The notes beneath the pieces were generated by a model. It saw only the letters and a program-made list of their open reading frames with translations, was not told the origin of the DNA and did not search any database. 57,601 nt of DNA from JACNIZ01 sp964344765 (lineage in GTDB: Bacteria; Planctomycetota; UBA1135): contig CAYFOM010000029.1 in NCBI GenBank assembly GCA_964344765.1, positions 1-57,601 of the forward strand. The letters are read 5' to 3'. Numbering within the stretch: position 1 is the first letter of the stretch; every line of letters begins with the position of its first letter. Positions 9,375 through 18,407 of this stretch are shown here, piece after piece. The position numbers and the translations under genes were made by a program.

Positions 9375-10568
9375 ATGGCACTAGCTACCGCCACCATCCC
9401 GTTCGAAGAACTGGATTTTTACAACTTCTCCGAGCTGCTCAGCGAGGAGGAAATCATGGTTCGCGACCAAGTTCGCGCCTTCGTCGATGAGAAAATCATG
9501 CCGTCGGTGGCTGCGCACTGGGAGGCCGGTACCTTCCCGAACGAGATCATCCCCGAGCTGGGCGAAATGGGCTTGTTGGGCGTGACCGTCGATCCTAAGT
9601 ACGGCGGCGCGGGCATGAATTCGGTGGCGTACGGCCTGATCTGCTCTGAAATCGAGCGCGCCGACTCCGGCATTCGTTCGTTCACCAGCGTGCAGTCCTC
9701 GCTGGTCATGTACCCGATTTCGGCATTCGGTTCCGAGGAACAGAAGATGAAATGGTTGCCGTTGCTGGCAACCGGCGAAAAGATTGGTTGCTTCGGTTTG
9801 ACCGAGCCCGACTTTGGTTCCGACCCGGGCGGCATGCGCACCCGCTGCCGTCGTGATGGCGACGATTGGATTATCCACGGTCAGAAGATGTGGATTACCA
9901 ACGGCACCGTCGCCGACGTATCCATCGTTTGGGCGCGCGATGAAGACAACAACGTCCAGGGCTTCCTGGTCGAAAAAGAGCGTGAAGGTTTCAGCGCTCC
10001 GGAACAGAAGCACAAGTGGTCGCTGCGCTGCTCGGTGACTTCTGAATTGGTATGCGATGAAGTGCGCGTACCCGAAGCCAACCGCATGCCGAACGTGACC
10101 GGGCTGAAGTCGGCACTGATGTGCTTGACCCAAGCTCGCTACGGCATCGCTTGGGGCGCGATTGGCGCTGCCCAAGCTTGTTTTGACGAAGCCAAGCGCT
10201 ACTGCATTGATCGTCAAATCTTCGACAAGCCTCTGGCCGGTTATCAACTAACCCAAAAGAAGCTTGCCGAAATGGGTACCGAGATCACCAAAGCTCAACT
10301 TCTTTGCTGGAGATTGGGTCGCATGAAGGACGCCGGCACGATGAAGCCGCATCACGTTTCGATGGCGAAGCGCAACAACGTTGCCATGGCTTTGGACATC
10401 GCCCGTGAATGTCGCTCGTTGCTCGGCGCAAACGGCATCACTCTGGAATTCCAGGCCGGCCGCCACGCCTGCAACCTGGAAACGGTGATCACTTACGAAG
10501 GCACCCACGAAATCCATACGCTGGTTTTGGGCCAAGCCTTTACCGGCATTCCTGCCTACCGTAGTTAG
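9375..10568 (+). CDS. gcdH: Glutaryl-CoA dehydrogenase (acyl-CoA dehydrogenase family)
   Basis: A 397-residue FAD-dependent acyl-CoA dehydrogenase. It is closest to glutaryl-CoA dehydrogenase: RSFTSVQSSLVMYPISAFGS, GCFGLTEPDFGSDPGGMRTR, ARYGIAWGAIGAA, KRNNVAMALDIAR and TYEGTHEIHTLVLGQAFTGI all follow that subfamily. Glu375 in TYEGT is the catalytic base; Arg in SGIRSFTSVQSS corresponds to the glutaryl carboxylate-binding arginine. The decarboxylating enzyme converts glutaryl-CoA to crotonyl-CoA; some anaerobes have non-decarboxylating versions. It is the first gene of an operon with had, oah, dch and an SDR, and glutaryl-CoA is the downstream product of that pathway, which strengthens the call. 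Confidence 0.9.
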   Translation: MALATATIPFEELDFYNFSELLSEEEIMVRDQVRAFVDEKIMPSVAAHWEAGTFPNEIIPELGEMGLLGVTVDPKYGGAGMNSVAYGLICSEIERADSGIRSFTSVQSSLVMYPISAFGSEEQKMKWLPLLATGEKIGCFGLTEPDFGSDPGGMRTRCRRDGDDWIIHGQKMWITNGTVADVSIVWARDEDNNVQGFLVEKEREGFSAPEQKHKWSLRCSVTSELVCDEVRVPEANRMPNVTGLKSALMCLTQARYGIAWGAIGAAQACFDEAKRYCIDRQIFDKPLAGYQLTQKKLAEMGTEITKAQLLCWRLGRMKDAGTMKPHHVSMAKRNNVAMALDIARECRSLLGANGITLEFQAGRHACNLETVITYEGTHEIHTLVLGQAFTGIPAYRS

Positions 10569-10594
10569 GCAACCGAATACAACTCACTAATCCC

Positions 10595-11653
10595 GTGACT
10601 ACCCAAGCTTATCGCTGGATGATGACGGAACCGGACCAGCCGCTGGTCCGTGAGGACTTCGTCCTTTCCGCACCGGGGCCCAACGAGGTCACCGTGCGTG
10701 TGGTCGGCTGTGGCGTTTGCCATACCGACTTGGGCTTCTTAACCGGTGGTGTACGCACCAACCATGAACTGCCGCTGGCTCTCGGTCACGAGGTTTCCGG
10801 CGAAGTCGTAGAAGTCGGCGAGGGTGCCGAAGAGTGGCTCAACAAGCCGGTCGTCGTGCCTTCGGTATTGCCCTGTGGCGAATGCGATTTCTGTAAGGCT
10901 GGGCGCGAATGCGCATGCCGTAATCAGAAGATGCCGGGCAATGATTTCCATGGCGGCTTCGGCTCGCACATCACGATGCCGGCCAAGTGGCTGGTAGATG
11001 CCAGCGACCTGCCCGAAGACCTGTCGCTTGCCGACGTTTCGGTACTCGCCGACGCGATTTCAACCCCGTACCAAGCCTGTGTGCGCGCCAACATCAAAGA
11101 AGGTGATTACGTCATCGTTGTTGGCTCGGGCGGCATTGGTTCGTTCGGCATTCAAATCGCCAAAGCATTGGGCGCAACCGTCATGGCCATCGATATCGAT
11201 GCGACCAAGCTGGCTCGCGCCGCCGAATTCGGTGCCGACGTCACCATTAACACGCGCAAGATGAAGCCGGGCGAAGCTCGCAAGGCTGTCAAAGCGCACA
11301 TTAAAGAGATTGGTTGGCCGCTGTTCGGCCACAAGGTCCTGGAAATGAGCGGAACTCCGGTCGGCCAAGAGCTGGCTTGGGGTTTGATGAGCTTTGCCGG
11401 AGTCGTCGGCATGGTTGGTTTCTGCTTGGATCGCATTCCGGTCCGACTGAGCAACCTGATGGCCTTCGACGCCGATGCATTCGGTAACTGGGGCTGCCGT
11501 CCGCAGCTTTACGGTCCGGCGCTGGATTTGGTTCGCCAAGGCAAAGTCCAAATCAAGCCGTTTGTCCGCCATTACCCAATGGACTCAATTAACGACGTTC
11601 TGGAAGACGTCGAAAACCACAAGATTTCCGAGCGGCCGATTTTGGTGCCGTAA
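10595..11653 (+). CDS. had: 6-hydroxycyclohex-1-ene-1-carbonyl-CoA dehydrogenase
   Basis: A 352-residue zinc-dependent medium-chain alcohol dehydrogenase with a GTG start. Catalytic-zinc residues are Cys42, His65 and Glu66; structural-zinc cysteines are Cys94, Cys97, Cys100 and Cys108. The Rossmann motif is GSGGIGSFG (177-185). Strings typical of Had rather than generic ADH include GGVRTNHELPLALGHE, MPGNDFHGGF, RLSNLMAFDADAFGNWGC and the following ALDLV block. Had oxidises 6-hydroxycyclohex-1-ene-1-carbonyl-CoA with NAD+ in anaerobic benzoyl-CoA catabolism. The neighbouring oah and dch genes encode the next and preceding steps, so the specific assignment rests on both sequence and context. 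Confidence 0.88.
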   Translation: MTTQAYRWMMTEPDQPLVREDFVLSAPGPNEVTVRVVGCGVCHTDLGFLTGGVRTNHELPLALGHEVSGEVVEVGEGAEEWLNKPVVVPSVLPCGECDFCKAGRECACRNQKMPGNDFHGGFGSHITMPAKWLVDASDLPEDLSLADVSVLADAISTPYQACVRANIKEGDYVIVVGSGGIGSFGIQIAKALGATVMAIDIDATKLARAAEFGADVTINTRKMKPGEARKAVKAHIKEIGWPLFGHKVLEMSGTPVGQELAWGLMSFAGVVGMVGFCLDRIPVRLSNLMAFDADAFGNWGCRPQLYGPALDLVRQGKVQIKPFVRHYPMDSINDVLEDVENHKISERPILVP

Positions 11654-11658
11654 CTGCG

Positions 11659-12777
11659 ATGACCATGACCACCTCTCAGCGCGAATTTTACGATCACGAA
11701 CTGGCACCGGGCACCGAGTACCAGGACCTCAAGTACGAACTGAAGCCGTTGATCGGCCCCGAAGGCGAGGCCATTGATGGTTTGTTCAATGCTTGGATTT
11801 GGCTGGACAATCCACGCCAATACAACAGTTACACAACCCGTGCTTTGTGCGAGCTGATCCTCGCGCTGCGCCAGGCGTCGAACGATGCCAGCGTGGTGGC
11901 CGTGGTCTTCACCGCGGTCGGCGACAAAGCTTTCTGCACCGGCGGCAACACTGCCGAGTACAGCGAGCACTACACCGGACGCCCGGATGAATACCGCCGT
12001 TACATGCGTTTGTTCAACGACGCGGTTTCGGCGTTGATGGAATGCGACAAGCCGGTGATCAATCGCGTCAACGGCATGCGCATTGGTGGTGGTCAGGAAA
12101 TCGGCATGGCGTGCGACTTCAGCGTCGCTGCCGACACCGCCCGTTTCGGCCAGGCCGGTCCTAAGCACGGATCGGCCCCGGTCGGCGGTTCGACTGACTT
12201 CCTGCCGCTTTACGTCGGTTGGGCGCGGGCAACCGCTTCGTGCACCTTGTGCGAGACCTGGACCGCGCATCAAGCTCTGGACATCGGTTTGTTGAACGCC
12301 ATCGCGCCGGTGTTGAAGGTCGACGGCAAGTTCATCGCTAACCCCTTGGTTCACATCGATGGCAAGTACGACGAGTACGGTCGTCCAATGTGGGGTTCGA
12401 TGAAGTCGGGCGACGAATTGGTCGCCGGCAAAGAGCTGATGAAGTCGGCCGAGGTCGACATGAGTTTGCTCGACGCCGAAGTTGAATCCTTCGCGTTCAA
12501 GTTGGCAAACACAATGCCGGACTGCACCACCTACACGCTTGAGAACATGCGCCGCCACAAGTTGGCGCATTGGGACAAGAACCGTGAAGGCAACCGTGCC
12601 TGGTTGGCCTTGAACATGATGACCGAAGCCAAAGCCGGCTTCCGCACCTTCAACCGTGCGCCGCGCGCCGAGCGCGAGGCCGACTTCCTCGAAATGCGTC
12701 GGGCTTTGGCCGAAGGCGCGGTTTGGAACGATGAATTCATCGGCCGCTTCGCACCGTACGCGAAGGACGAGGAGTAA
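11659..12777 (+). CDS. oah: 6-oxocyclohex-1-ene-1-carbonyl-CoA hydrolase
   Basis: A 372-residue crotonase-superfamily ring hydrolase (Oah/BamA). It hydrates and opens the ring of 6-oxocyclohex-1-ene-1-carbonyl-CoA to 3-hydroxypimelyl-CoA. Strings diagnostic for this subfamily are DKAFCTGGNTAEYSEHY, YMRLFNDAVSALMECDKPVI, NGMRIGGGQEIGMACDF, FGQAGPKHGSAPVGGSTDFL and SLLDAEVESFAFKL. BamA is commonly used as a marker gene for anaerobic aromatic degradation. It starts 6 bp after had and ends 5 bp before dch. An alternative ATG two codons downstream is possible. Confidence 0.92.
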   Translation: MTMTTSQREFYDHELAPGTEYQDLKYELKPLIGPEGEAIDGLFNAWIWLDNPRQYNSYTTRALCELILALRQASNDASVVAVVFTAVGDKAFCTGGNTAEYSEHYTGRPDEYRRYMRLFNDAVSALMECDKPVINRVNGMRIGGGQEIGMACDFSVAADTARFGQAGPKHGSAPVGGSTDFLPLYVGWARATASCTLCETWTAHQALDIGLLNAIAPVLKVDGKFIANPLVHIDGKYDEYGRPMWGSMKSGDELVAGKELMKSAEVDMSLLDAEVESFAFKLANTMPDCTTYTLENMRRHKLAHWDKNREGNRAWLALNMMTEAKAGFRTFNRAPRAEREADFLEMRRALAEGAVWNDEFIGRFAPYAKDEE

Positions 12778-12782
12778 GCCGA

Positions 12783-13547
12783 ATGAGCACGACTACGCCG
12801 ATTAAGCTGCAGACGTTTTTTGACGGTGCAGCGCTGTTGCTGGAGTTCGGTCCGGCACCTGCCAACATTGTCGATCGTGAAGCCATTTCCGCGTTGCGCG
12901 GAGCTTTGAAAGAGGCGGCGATTCGCCCCGAGCTCAAAGCTGTGGTTATTCGCGGCGAAGGCAAGCACTTCAGCTACGGTGCCAGTGTGCCGGAGCACTT
13001 GCCGGGCGAGGTCGACAAGATGCTGCCCGAATTCCACGCGTTGCTCGACGAAATGAATCAGCCCGGCTTGCCGCCGTTGATTGCCGAGGTGCGCGGTCGC
13101 TGCTTAGGCGGTGGTTTGGAAGTTGCGTTGGCGTGCGACATGATCGCGGTAGAGGACGATTCGGTGCTTGGCTGCCCCGAAATCAAGCTGGGCGTATTCC
13201 CACCCGCCGGATCGGCGTTGCTGCCGGTGCGTTTGCCGGCCGGGAAGGCGTCGTCGATGTTGTTGGCGGGGGCCATGGTCAGTGGGGCGGAAGCCTTGGA
13301 TATGGGTTTGGCTGAACTCAAAGCCGACGAGGTCAGCGACTGGATTCAAAAGTATCTGTTGCCGCTCTCCGCCGCTGCGATTCGTCAAACGCGTCAAGCC
13401 ACGCGTTGGCCATGGCGCGATGCAACGCAACGCATCCTGCCGATGCTGGAACAGCAATACCTCGGCGAGTTGATGGCGACCCACGACGCCGTCGAGGGCA
13501 TTCAATCCTTTTTAGAAAAACGTAAGCCTGAGTGGAAAAACCAATGA
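12783..13547 (+). CDS. dch: Cyclohexa-1,5-diene-1-carbonyl-CoA hydratase
   Basis: A 254-residue crotonase-fold hydratase. It adds water to the dienoyl-CoA produced by benzoyl-CoA reductase. Crotonase oxyanion-hole sequence is visible in GEGKHFSYGASVPEHLPGE and RGRCLGGGLEVALACDM. The C-terminus GELMATHDAVEGIQSFLEKR is the string I associate with Dch. It ends on the ATGA overlap that starts the SDR gene. No benzoyl-CoA reductase (Bcr or Bam type) is in the window, so the source of the dienoyl-CoA is not shown here. Confidence 0.88.
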   Translation: MSTTTPIKLQTFFDGAALLLEFGPAPANIVDREAISALRGALKEAAIRPELKAVVIRGEGKHFSYGASVPEHLPGEVDKMLPEFHALLDEMNQPGLPPLIAEVRGRCLGGGLEVALACDMIAVEDDSVLGCPEIKLGVFPPAGSALLPVRLPAGKASSMLLAGAMVSGAEALDMGLAELKADEVSDWIQKYLLPLSAAAIRQTRQATRWPWRDATQRILPMLEQQYLGELMATHDAVEGIQSFLEKRKPEWKNQ

Positions 13548-14266
13548 GCCATCGTGCGTTGGTAACCGGAGGCGCCGGCGGCATTGGCAAAGCCATTGTG
13601 CTGGAATTGGCGCGAGCCGGACACGAAGTGATCTTCACCCATATGGGGCAGGTCGAAGAAGCCGAGGCGTTGGTGCAAAAAGCTGCCGACGAGGGTTACA
13701 AGGTGGTCGCTGAAGAGAGCGATACCGCCAATGCCCATGCCGTCGACGCTTTGCATCAGAAGTGGGAGCCTTTGACGCTGGTGCACTGCGCCGGCATTGC
13801 CCGCGACCGCATGATTTGGAAGCAAGATCCGACCGATTTTGACGCCGTAATGGGGGTCAATCTCAAAGGAGCTTGGTTGCAAATCCGCGCTGCGGCACCG
13901 GCAATGCGCGAGTATGGCTGGGGTCGAGTGGTGCTGATCGGATCGATCAACGGTACGCGCGGCAAAATGGGTCAAAGTTCTTATGCGTCGAGTAAAGCGG
14001 CGTTGCATGGCTTGGCTCGAAGTACTGCGCGTGAATTGGGTCGTTCCGGAGTGACCGTGAACGTGGTTGAGCCCGGTTGGGTGGATACGCCGATGACGAT
14101 GGCGGTTCCGCCGGAATTCCGCGATGCGGCAACCGAAGAAACCATTACCGGCAACTTGTGCAAACCCAAAGACATCGCTGCAGCGGTGGGCTTTTTGGTC
14201 AGTGACGGCGGACGCCAAATCACCGGCCAGGTGTTGCGCGTCGACGGCGGTCAGTGTTTAGGTTAA
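13544..14266 (+). CDS. Short-chain dehydrogenase/reductase (FabG/BadH-like)
   Basis: A 240-residue classical SDR. The cofactor motif TGGAGGIG is at 8-15, and the catalytic residues are Ser134, Tyr147 and Lys151 (YASSK). The start MSHRALVTGG overlaps the dch stop as ATGA, so translation is coupled; the longer open frame upstream is unlikely. By family it could be a 3-oxoacyl-ACP reductase. As the last gene of a benzoyl-CoA lower-pathway operon it more plausibly oxidises a 3-hydroxyacyl-CoA such as 3-hydroxypimelyl-CoA, the product of Oah. That substrate is inference. A terminator follows 30 bp later, closing the operon. Confidence 0.85.
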   Translation: MSHRALVTGGAGGIGKAIVLELARAGHEVIFTHMGQVEEAEALVQKAADEGYKVVAEESDTANAHAVDALHQKWEPLTLVHCAGIARDRMIWKQDPTDFDAVMGVNLKGAWLQIRAAAPAMREYGWGRVVLIGSINGTRGKMGQSSYASSKAALHGLARSTARELGRSGVTVNVVEPGWVDTPMTMAVPPEFRDAATEETITGNLCKPKDIAAAVGFLVSDGGRQITGQVLRVDGGQCLG

Positions 14267-14296
14267 AAATCGAGTTCGATTGACATCGAACTTCCT

Positions 14297-14328
14297 CGGC
14301 TGCTCGGAGATTCCGGGCAGCCGTTTTT
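14297..14328 (+). terminator. Intrinsic terminator of the benzoyl-CoA operon
   Basis: Stem CGGCTGCTCGG/CCGGGCAGCCG (11 bp including one G-T pair) with a 5-nt loop, followed by TTTTT. It lies between the SDR gene and the GH95-like gene. Confidence 0.8.
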
Positions 14329-14342
14329 GCTAGAGTGCCGAC

Positions 14343-16718
14343 ATGATCAACTTTGCGTCGAAAATGGGCGCCCGGGCGTCGGCGTGGTGGAAATCGCGGC
14401 TGAAGTCCTATCTTCCTGCCATTGCCATGATCGGCGCGGCGGGGGCGGCAGCCGCGATGCCGCCGTCGACCGCCCAACAAGGCCCGTCGCCGCTGGAATT
14501 GGCGGCGCCCATCGAGCGATGGGACGAAGCGCTGCCGCTTGGCAACGGCATGCTCGGCGGTTTGTTGTGGGGCAGTGGAAATCAAATCAACCTTTCGCTG
14601 GACCGCGGCGATTTATGGGACGAACGTCGCCCCGAAGTCACTCAGCTACCGGAGTGGAATTATCAAACCATCCGAGACTTAGTTGCCGCCGGCAATCAAG
14701 CCGAAATCAGTCGCTTATTCGACGCGCCTTATCACGAAAAAACACCGACCAAACTACCCGGCGGACGTTTGGTTTTGCGTTTGGATTCGCAGCTGCAAGC
14801 GCAGCAGTTTGCGTTGAACTTGCAAAAAGCAATGGCGACGGTGAATTTCGCCGGTGGCGATGAAGGTCGGGCGGCCGCTAACAAACAGGCGCAGTTGCAA
14901 TGTTTCTTCAGCGCCACTCAACCGGTAGCCATGCTGCGGTTGCCGGCTGGGGCCGCCGAGATCGAGATCATTCGGCCGCAAGGTTTGGACCAATTGGGCT
15001 ACGATCCGGCCAACTTCGGTCACCGTCGCCATAAGCTCGGTGAAGGTGAAGATGCAGCGGCGATTGATTTGTGGTGGATGCACCAACTCGCCGCGCAAGG
15101 ATTGGAGTATGCAATCGTCGTCGGCCGCATCGTGCACGCCGGTGAGGTCGAGTTGGCGGTCACGGTGACGTCGAACTCCGATGGCGGCGCGCCGCTGGAG
15201 GAGGGACGGGGTCTAGTGGTGGCCGCCTTGCAGCGTGGCTTCGACTCGATTGGCGCGCCGCATGAGCAATGGTGGCGGAAGTTCTGGCAGACCTCGTCGG
15301 TGGAGCTGCCTGAACCGGCATTGCAGCAGCATTACGACTTGGTCAAGTATTACTACGGCGCCGCCTCGCGGGTGGGCGCACCGCCGATGCCGCTGCAAGG
15401 CGTTTGGACGCGCGACGACGGCAACCTGCCACCGTGGAAGGGCGATTTTCACAACGACCTGAACACACAAATGACCTACTTGGCGGTGCATGCCGCCGGG
15501 CTGCACGAAGCCGGTCAAAGCTTCTTGGATTACCAATGGCAGCTGTTGCCGAACTATCAAAAGTTCGCGCGTGACTTCTACGGCGTGCAGGGTGCCGTCG
15601 TGCCGGGCGTGGCGACGTTAAATGGAAGCGCACTGGGTGGCTGGTCGCAGTACTCGCTTTCGCCGACTCAGGGGATGTGGGTCGGTCATTCGTTTTACAT
15701 GCATTGGCGCTACAGCCGCGACCGCAAATTCCTGCGCGAGCGCGCTTACCCTTGGCTTAAAGAAATCGGCACCTCGGTGGCGCAATTGCTGGAAGACAAA
15801 AGCGGAGTGCTCTACCTGCCGCTGTCGACGTCGCCCGAAATCCATAACAATTCGATTCGCGCTTGGTTGAAGCCGAATTCCAATTACGACCTCGACCTGA
15901 TGCGCTGGGGCTTCGCCGCGCTCGCCGAAATGGCCGATGCGCTCGATTTGGAAGGCGATCGTGTTTATTGGCAGGACCTGCTGTCTAAGCTGGAGCCGCC
16001 GCACTTCGACGAGCAACAAGTGTTGATGTTCGCCAAAGACAGCTCGTTTTCGCAATCGCATCGCCATCACTCGCATTTGATGGCTTTGCATCCGTTGGGC
16101 CTGTTGCATCCCAGCCAGGGGCGCTACCAGGAACAACAAATCCACAGCACGTTGAATAAAGTGGAAGAGCTCGGCACCCAGGCATGGGTGGGCTACAGCT
16201 TCTCGTGGTATGCGTGCATGCTTGCGCGAGTGGGTCGCGCCGAGCAGGCGTTGCGCTATTTGCGCGATTACGAACGTGCGTTTATCTCGCGCAACGGCTT
16301 CCATCTCAACGGCGATCAAATCGGCGCCGGCTTGTCGGCTTACAGCTATCGTCCTTTCACGCTGGAAGGCAACTTCTTGGCGATGCAAGCGGTGCATGAA
16401 ATGCTGCTGCAGTCATGGGGCAAATGGCTGCGTGTCTTCCCGGCGGTGGCGGATGAGTGGCAAGATGCATCCTTTCAAGACCTGCGCGGCGAAGGCGGCT
16501 ACTTGGTTTCGGCCAAACGCGAAGACGGCCGCACGATTTGGGTCAAGGTCACTGCGACCGTTCCGGGTTGGATGTACTTAAAGGACCCGTTCTACAAGCT
16601 TGACGCCACCAGCAATCGGGCGATTCAGCGATTGGGCACCGACTACGCCTGCTTCTTGGAGGCGGGGGAGTCGTTGGAGCTCAGCCTGATTCCTGATCAA
16701 CTCGGTTTGCGCTATTGA
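14343..16718 (+). CDS. GH95-like glycoside hydrolase (alpha-L-fucosidase family)
   Basis: A 791-residue exported enzyme. Residues ~20-45 look like a signal peptide or anchor, ending near STAQQG. Family-95 landmarks follow in order: an N-terminal beta-sandwich with RWDEALPLGNGMLGGLLWG, an (alpha/alpha)6 barrel with PPWKGDFHNDLNTQMTYL and HRHHSHLMALHPLGLL, then a beta-domain with GEGGYLVSAKREDG. GH95 enzymes invert alpha-1,2-fucosyl or alpha-L-galactosyl links. The barrel motif reads DFHNDLNTQM where characterised fucosidases have an Asn-x-Asn pair, so one of the two catalytic-site Asn is replaced by Asp; substrate is uncertain. A convergent sodium symporter gene lies directly downstream and could import the released sugar. 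Confidence 0.85.
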   Translation: MINFASKMGARASAWWKSRLKSYLPAIAMIGAAGAAAAMPPSTAQQGPSPLELAAPIERWDEALPLGNGMLGGLLWGSGNQINLSLDRGDLWDERRPEVTQLPEWNYQTIRDLVAAGNQAEISRLFDAPYHEKTPTKLPGGRLVLRLDSQLQAQQFALNLQKAMATVNFAGGDEGRAAANKQAQLQCFFSATQPVAMLRLPAGAAEIEIIRPQGLDQLGYDPANFGHRRHKLGEGEDAAAIDLWWMHQLAAQGLEYAIVVGRIVHAGEVELAVTVTSNSDGGAPLEEGRGLVVAALQRGFDSIGAPHEQWWRKFWQTSSVELPEPALQQHYDLVKYYYGAASRVGAPPMPLQGVWTRDDGNLPPWKGDFHNDLNTQMTYLAVHAAGLHEAGQSFLDYQWQLLPNYQKFARDFYGVQGAVVPGVATLNGSALGGWSQYSLSPTQGMWVGHSFYMHWRYSRDRKFLRERAYPWLKEIGTSVAQLLEDKSGVLYLPLSTSPEIHNNSIRAWLKPNSNYDLDLMRWGFAALAEMADALDLEGDRVYWQDLLSKLEPPHFDEQQVLMFAKDSSFSQSHRHHSHLMALHPLGLLHPSQGRYQEQQIHSTLNKVEELGTQAWVGYSFSWYACMLARVGRAEQALRYLRDYERAFISRNGFHLNGDQIGAGLSAYSYRPFTLEGNFLAMQAVHEMLLQSWGKWLRVFPAVADEWQDASFQDLRGEGGYLVSAKREDGRTIWVKVTATVPGWMYLKDPFYKLDATSNRAIQRLGTDYACFLEAGESLELSLIPDQLGLRY

Positions 16719-16731
16719 TTCAATCTTGAAG

Positions 16732-16745
16732 CCCCAGCGATGGGG
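16732..16745. terminator. Small convergent-gene hairpin
   Basis: CCCCA-GCGA-TGGGG lies exactly between the stops of the GH95-like and symporter genes. It has no T tract, so any bidirectional terminator role is a guess. Confidence 0.3.
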
Positions 16746-18383
16746 TCAGGATTCCGACAAAATGGATGGATCGGCGAACCAGGAATAAATGCCGATCACA
16801 ACCAACAACAACGCAATGCCCACCCAACGGGCATGACGCCACGGCGTGAGATCAACCGCTTGGCTGTCCACTTGCACCCATGCTTCGCTGCGCGGGCGTA
16901 GCCAGCGGTAGGCGGACATCAGCGCGAGAATTGCGATGAATACGACGCCAAGGAAATGGAATTCATGCATCGCGTCGACTTGTGCGGACAGTGCGGGGAT
17001 GAAGTAGCCGCAGGCAATGGCGATGACGCCTACTGCAAGTCCTAAGTTCGCGGCGGCGGCTGGCAATCGCTTGGAAATCATTCCCATCACGACAACGGCA
17101 AAAATAGGAATGAAATACAGGCCGTTCATTTTTTGCAAGTAGCCGAAGATGCTGTCTTGGCCTTGCAGCATCGGTGCGATCAACATCGCGGCAATGGCGA
17201 TCACCGCAGCGAACCATTTGCCTGTGCGGATGACTTGCTGGTCGGTGGAGCGCGGCGCCAGCATCGGCTTGTAAACGCCTAGGCTGAACAACGTCGCCGT
17301 GCTATTCAGCGCGGAATTGAAAGAACTCAGAATCGCGCCAACTAGCGCGGCGGCAAAAAATCCAACCAACGGCGCCGGTAATACATTGCGCACCAAAGTT
17401 CCGTAGGCGTGATCTGCGGGTAAATCGATGATGAAGTTCGCACCGGCTTCAGGAGAGGCATAAAGATGGAAAGCAATGATGCCCGGAAGTACCAAGATGA
17501 TCGGGCCCAACACCTTGAGCCCACCTGCCATCAAAACGCCGCGCTGTCCTTCGGCTAACGAGCTGGCGCCAAAGGTGCGTTGAATGATTTGTTGATTGGT
17601 ACACCAATAGAACAAGTTCAACAGCAGCACGCCGCTGAACAACGTCGAAAACGGCACCGACTGGTCGGCGCCGCCGATCGAGTTGAAGTGCTGCGGCTGG
17701 GAAGCGCGCAGTTCGCTCAATCCACCCCAAACATTGCCGTCGCCTACGGCGGATAAGCCCCACCAAGTAATCATTAAACCGCCGGCGAGTAGGCCGAAGC
17801 CATTTAATGTGTCGGAAACGGCGACGGTGCGCAAACCGCCGAAAATGGCGTAAATCGAGCCCAAAACGCCGATCAGCCATACCGTCATCCATAACAATGT
17901 CGAGTGAGAACGAATGCCGGTGAGGTCGCTGAGGTCTAGGATGCCGATCAAACCGGTTGCACCGGTATAAAGAATGATCGGCAGCAAAATCGCGGCGTAG
18001 GCGATGATGAAAATAAAACTAGTGATGGTGCGAGTCGTCGAGTTGTAGCGCTTTTCCAAATATTCAGGAATGGTGGCAATGCCGCTTTTTAAGTAGCGCG
18101 GTAAAAAGAACAGCGCCATCAAAACCAGCGCCACCGCAGCGACGACCTCCCAAGCAATCACGCATAAACCATCGCTAAATGCCGCGCCATTCAAGCCGAC
18201 CAATTGCTCGGTTGACAAGTTGGTCAGCATCAACGAACCGGCAATGAATCCGCCGGTAAGCGAGCGGCCGGCGAGGAAATAGCCCTCGGTAGAACTGCGA
18301 CCGGCCTCGCGGGTCAACCTCCAACTGAGGTAGCCCACGAGGCCGGTGAAGAAGACGAAGGTGAGGAGGGTTAGCGTCGGCAT
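16746..18383 (-). CDS. Sodium:solute symporter (SSS/SLC5 family)
   Basis: A 545-residue integral membrane protein with about 13-14 hydrophobic helices. The family sequence LTNLSTEQLVGLNGAAFSDG lies near the start, followed by YLEKRYNSTTRTI, and SFNSALNSTATLFSLG in the second half. These are SGLT-type symporter features, coupling sodium entry to uptake of a sugar or related solute. The start MPTLTLLTF gives the expected first membrane segment. Convergence with the GH95-like gene suggests it imports the sugar released by that enzyme. The true substrate cannot be read from sequence. It is followed on the minus strand by nothing before the convergent gene. Confidence 0.88.
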   Translation of the reverse strand: MPTLTLLTFVFFTGLVGYLSWRLTREAGRSSTEGYFLAGRSLTGGFIAGSLMLTNLSTEQLVGLNGAAFSDGLCVIAWEVVAAVALVLMALFFLPRYLKSGIATIPEYLEKRYNSTTRTITSFIFIIAYAAILLPIILYTGATGLIGILDLSDLTGIRSHSTLLWMTVWLIGVLGSIYAIFGGLRTVAVSDTLNGFGLLAGGLMITWWGLSAVGDGNVWGGLSELRASQPQHFNSIGGADQSVPFSTLFSGVLLLNLFYWCTNQQIIQRTFGASSLAEGQRGVLMAGGLKVLGPIILVLPGIIAFHLYASPEAGANFIIDLPADHAYGTLVRNVLPAPLVGFFAAALVGAILSSFNSALNSTATLFSLGVYKPMLAPRSTDQQVIRTGKWFAAVIAIAAMLIAPMLQGQDSIFGYLQKMNGLYFIPIFAVVVMGMISKRLPAAAANLGLAVGVIAIACGYFIPALSAQVDAMHEFHFLGVVFIAILALMSAYRWLRPRSEAWVQVDSQAVDLTPWRHARWVGIALLLVVIGIYSWFADPSILSES

Positions 18384-18407
18384 CGTCTGATGCCGTCACT
18401 GTAAGCC

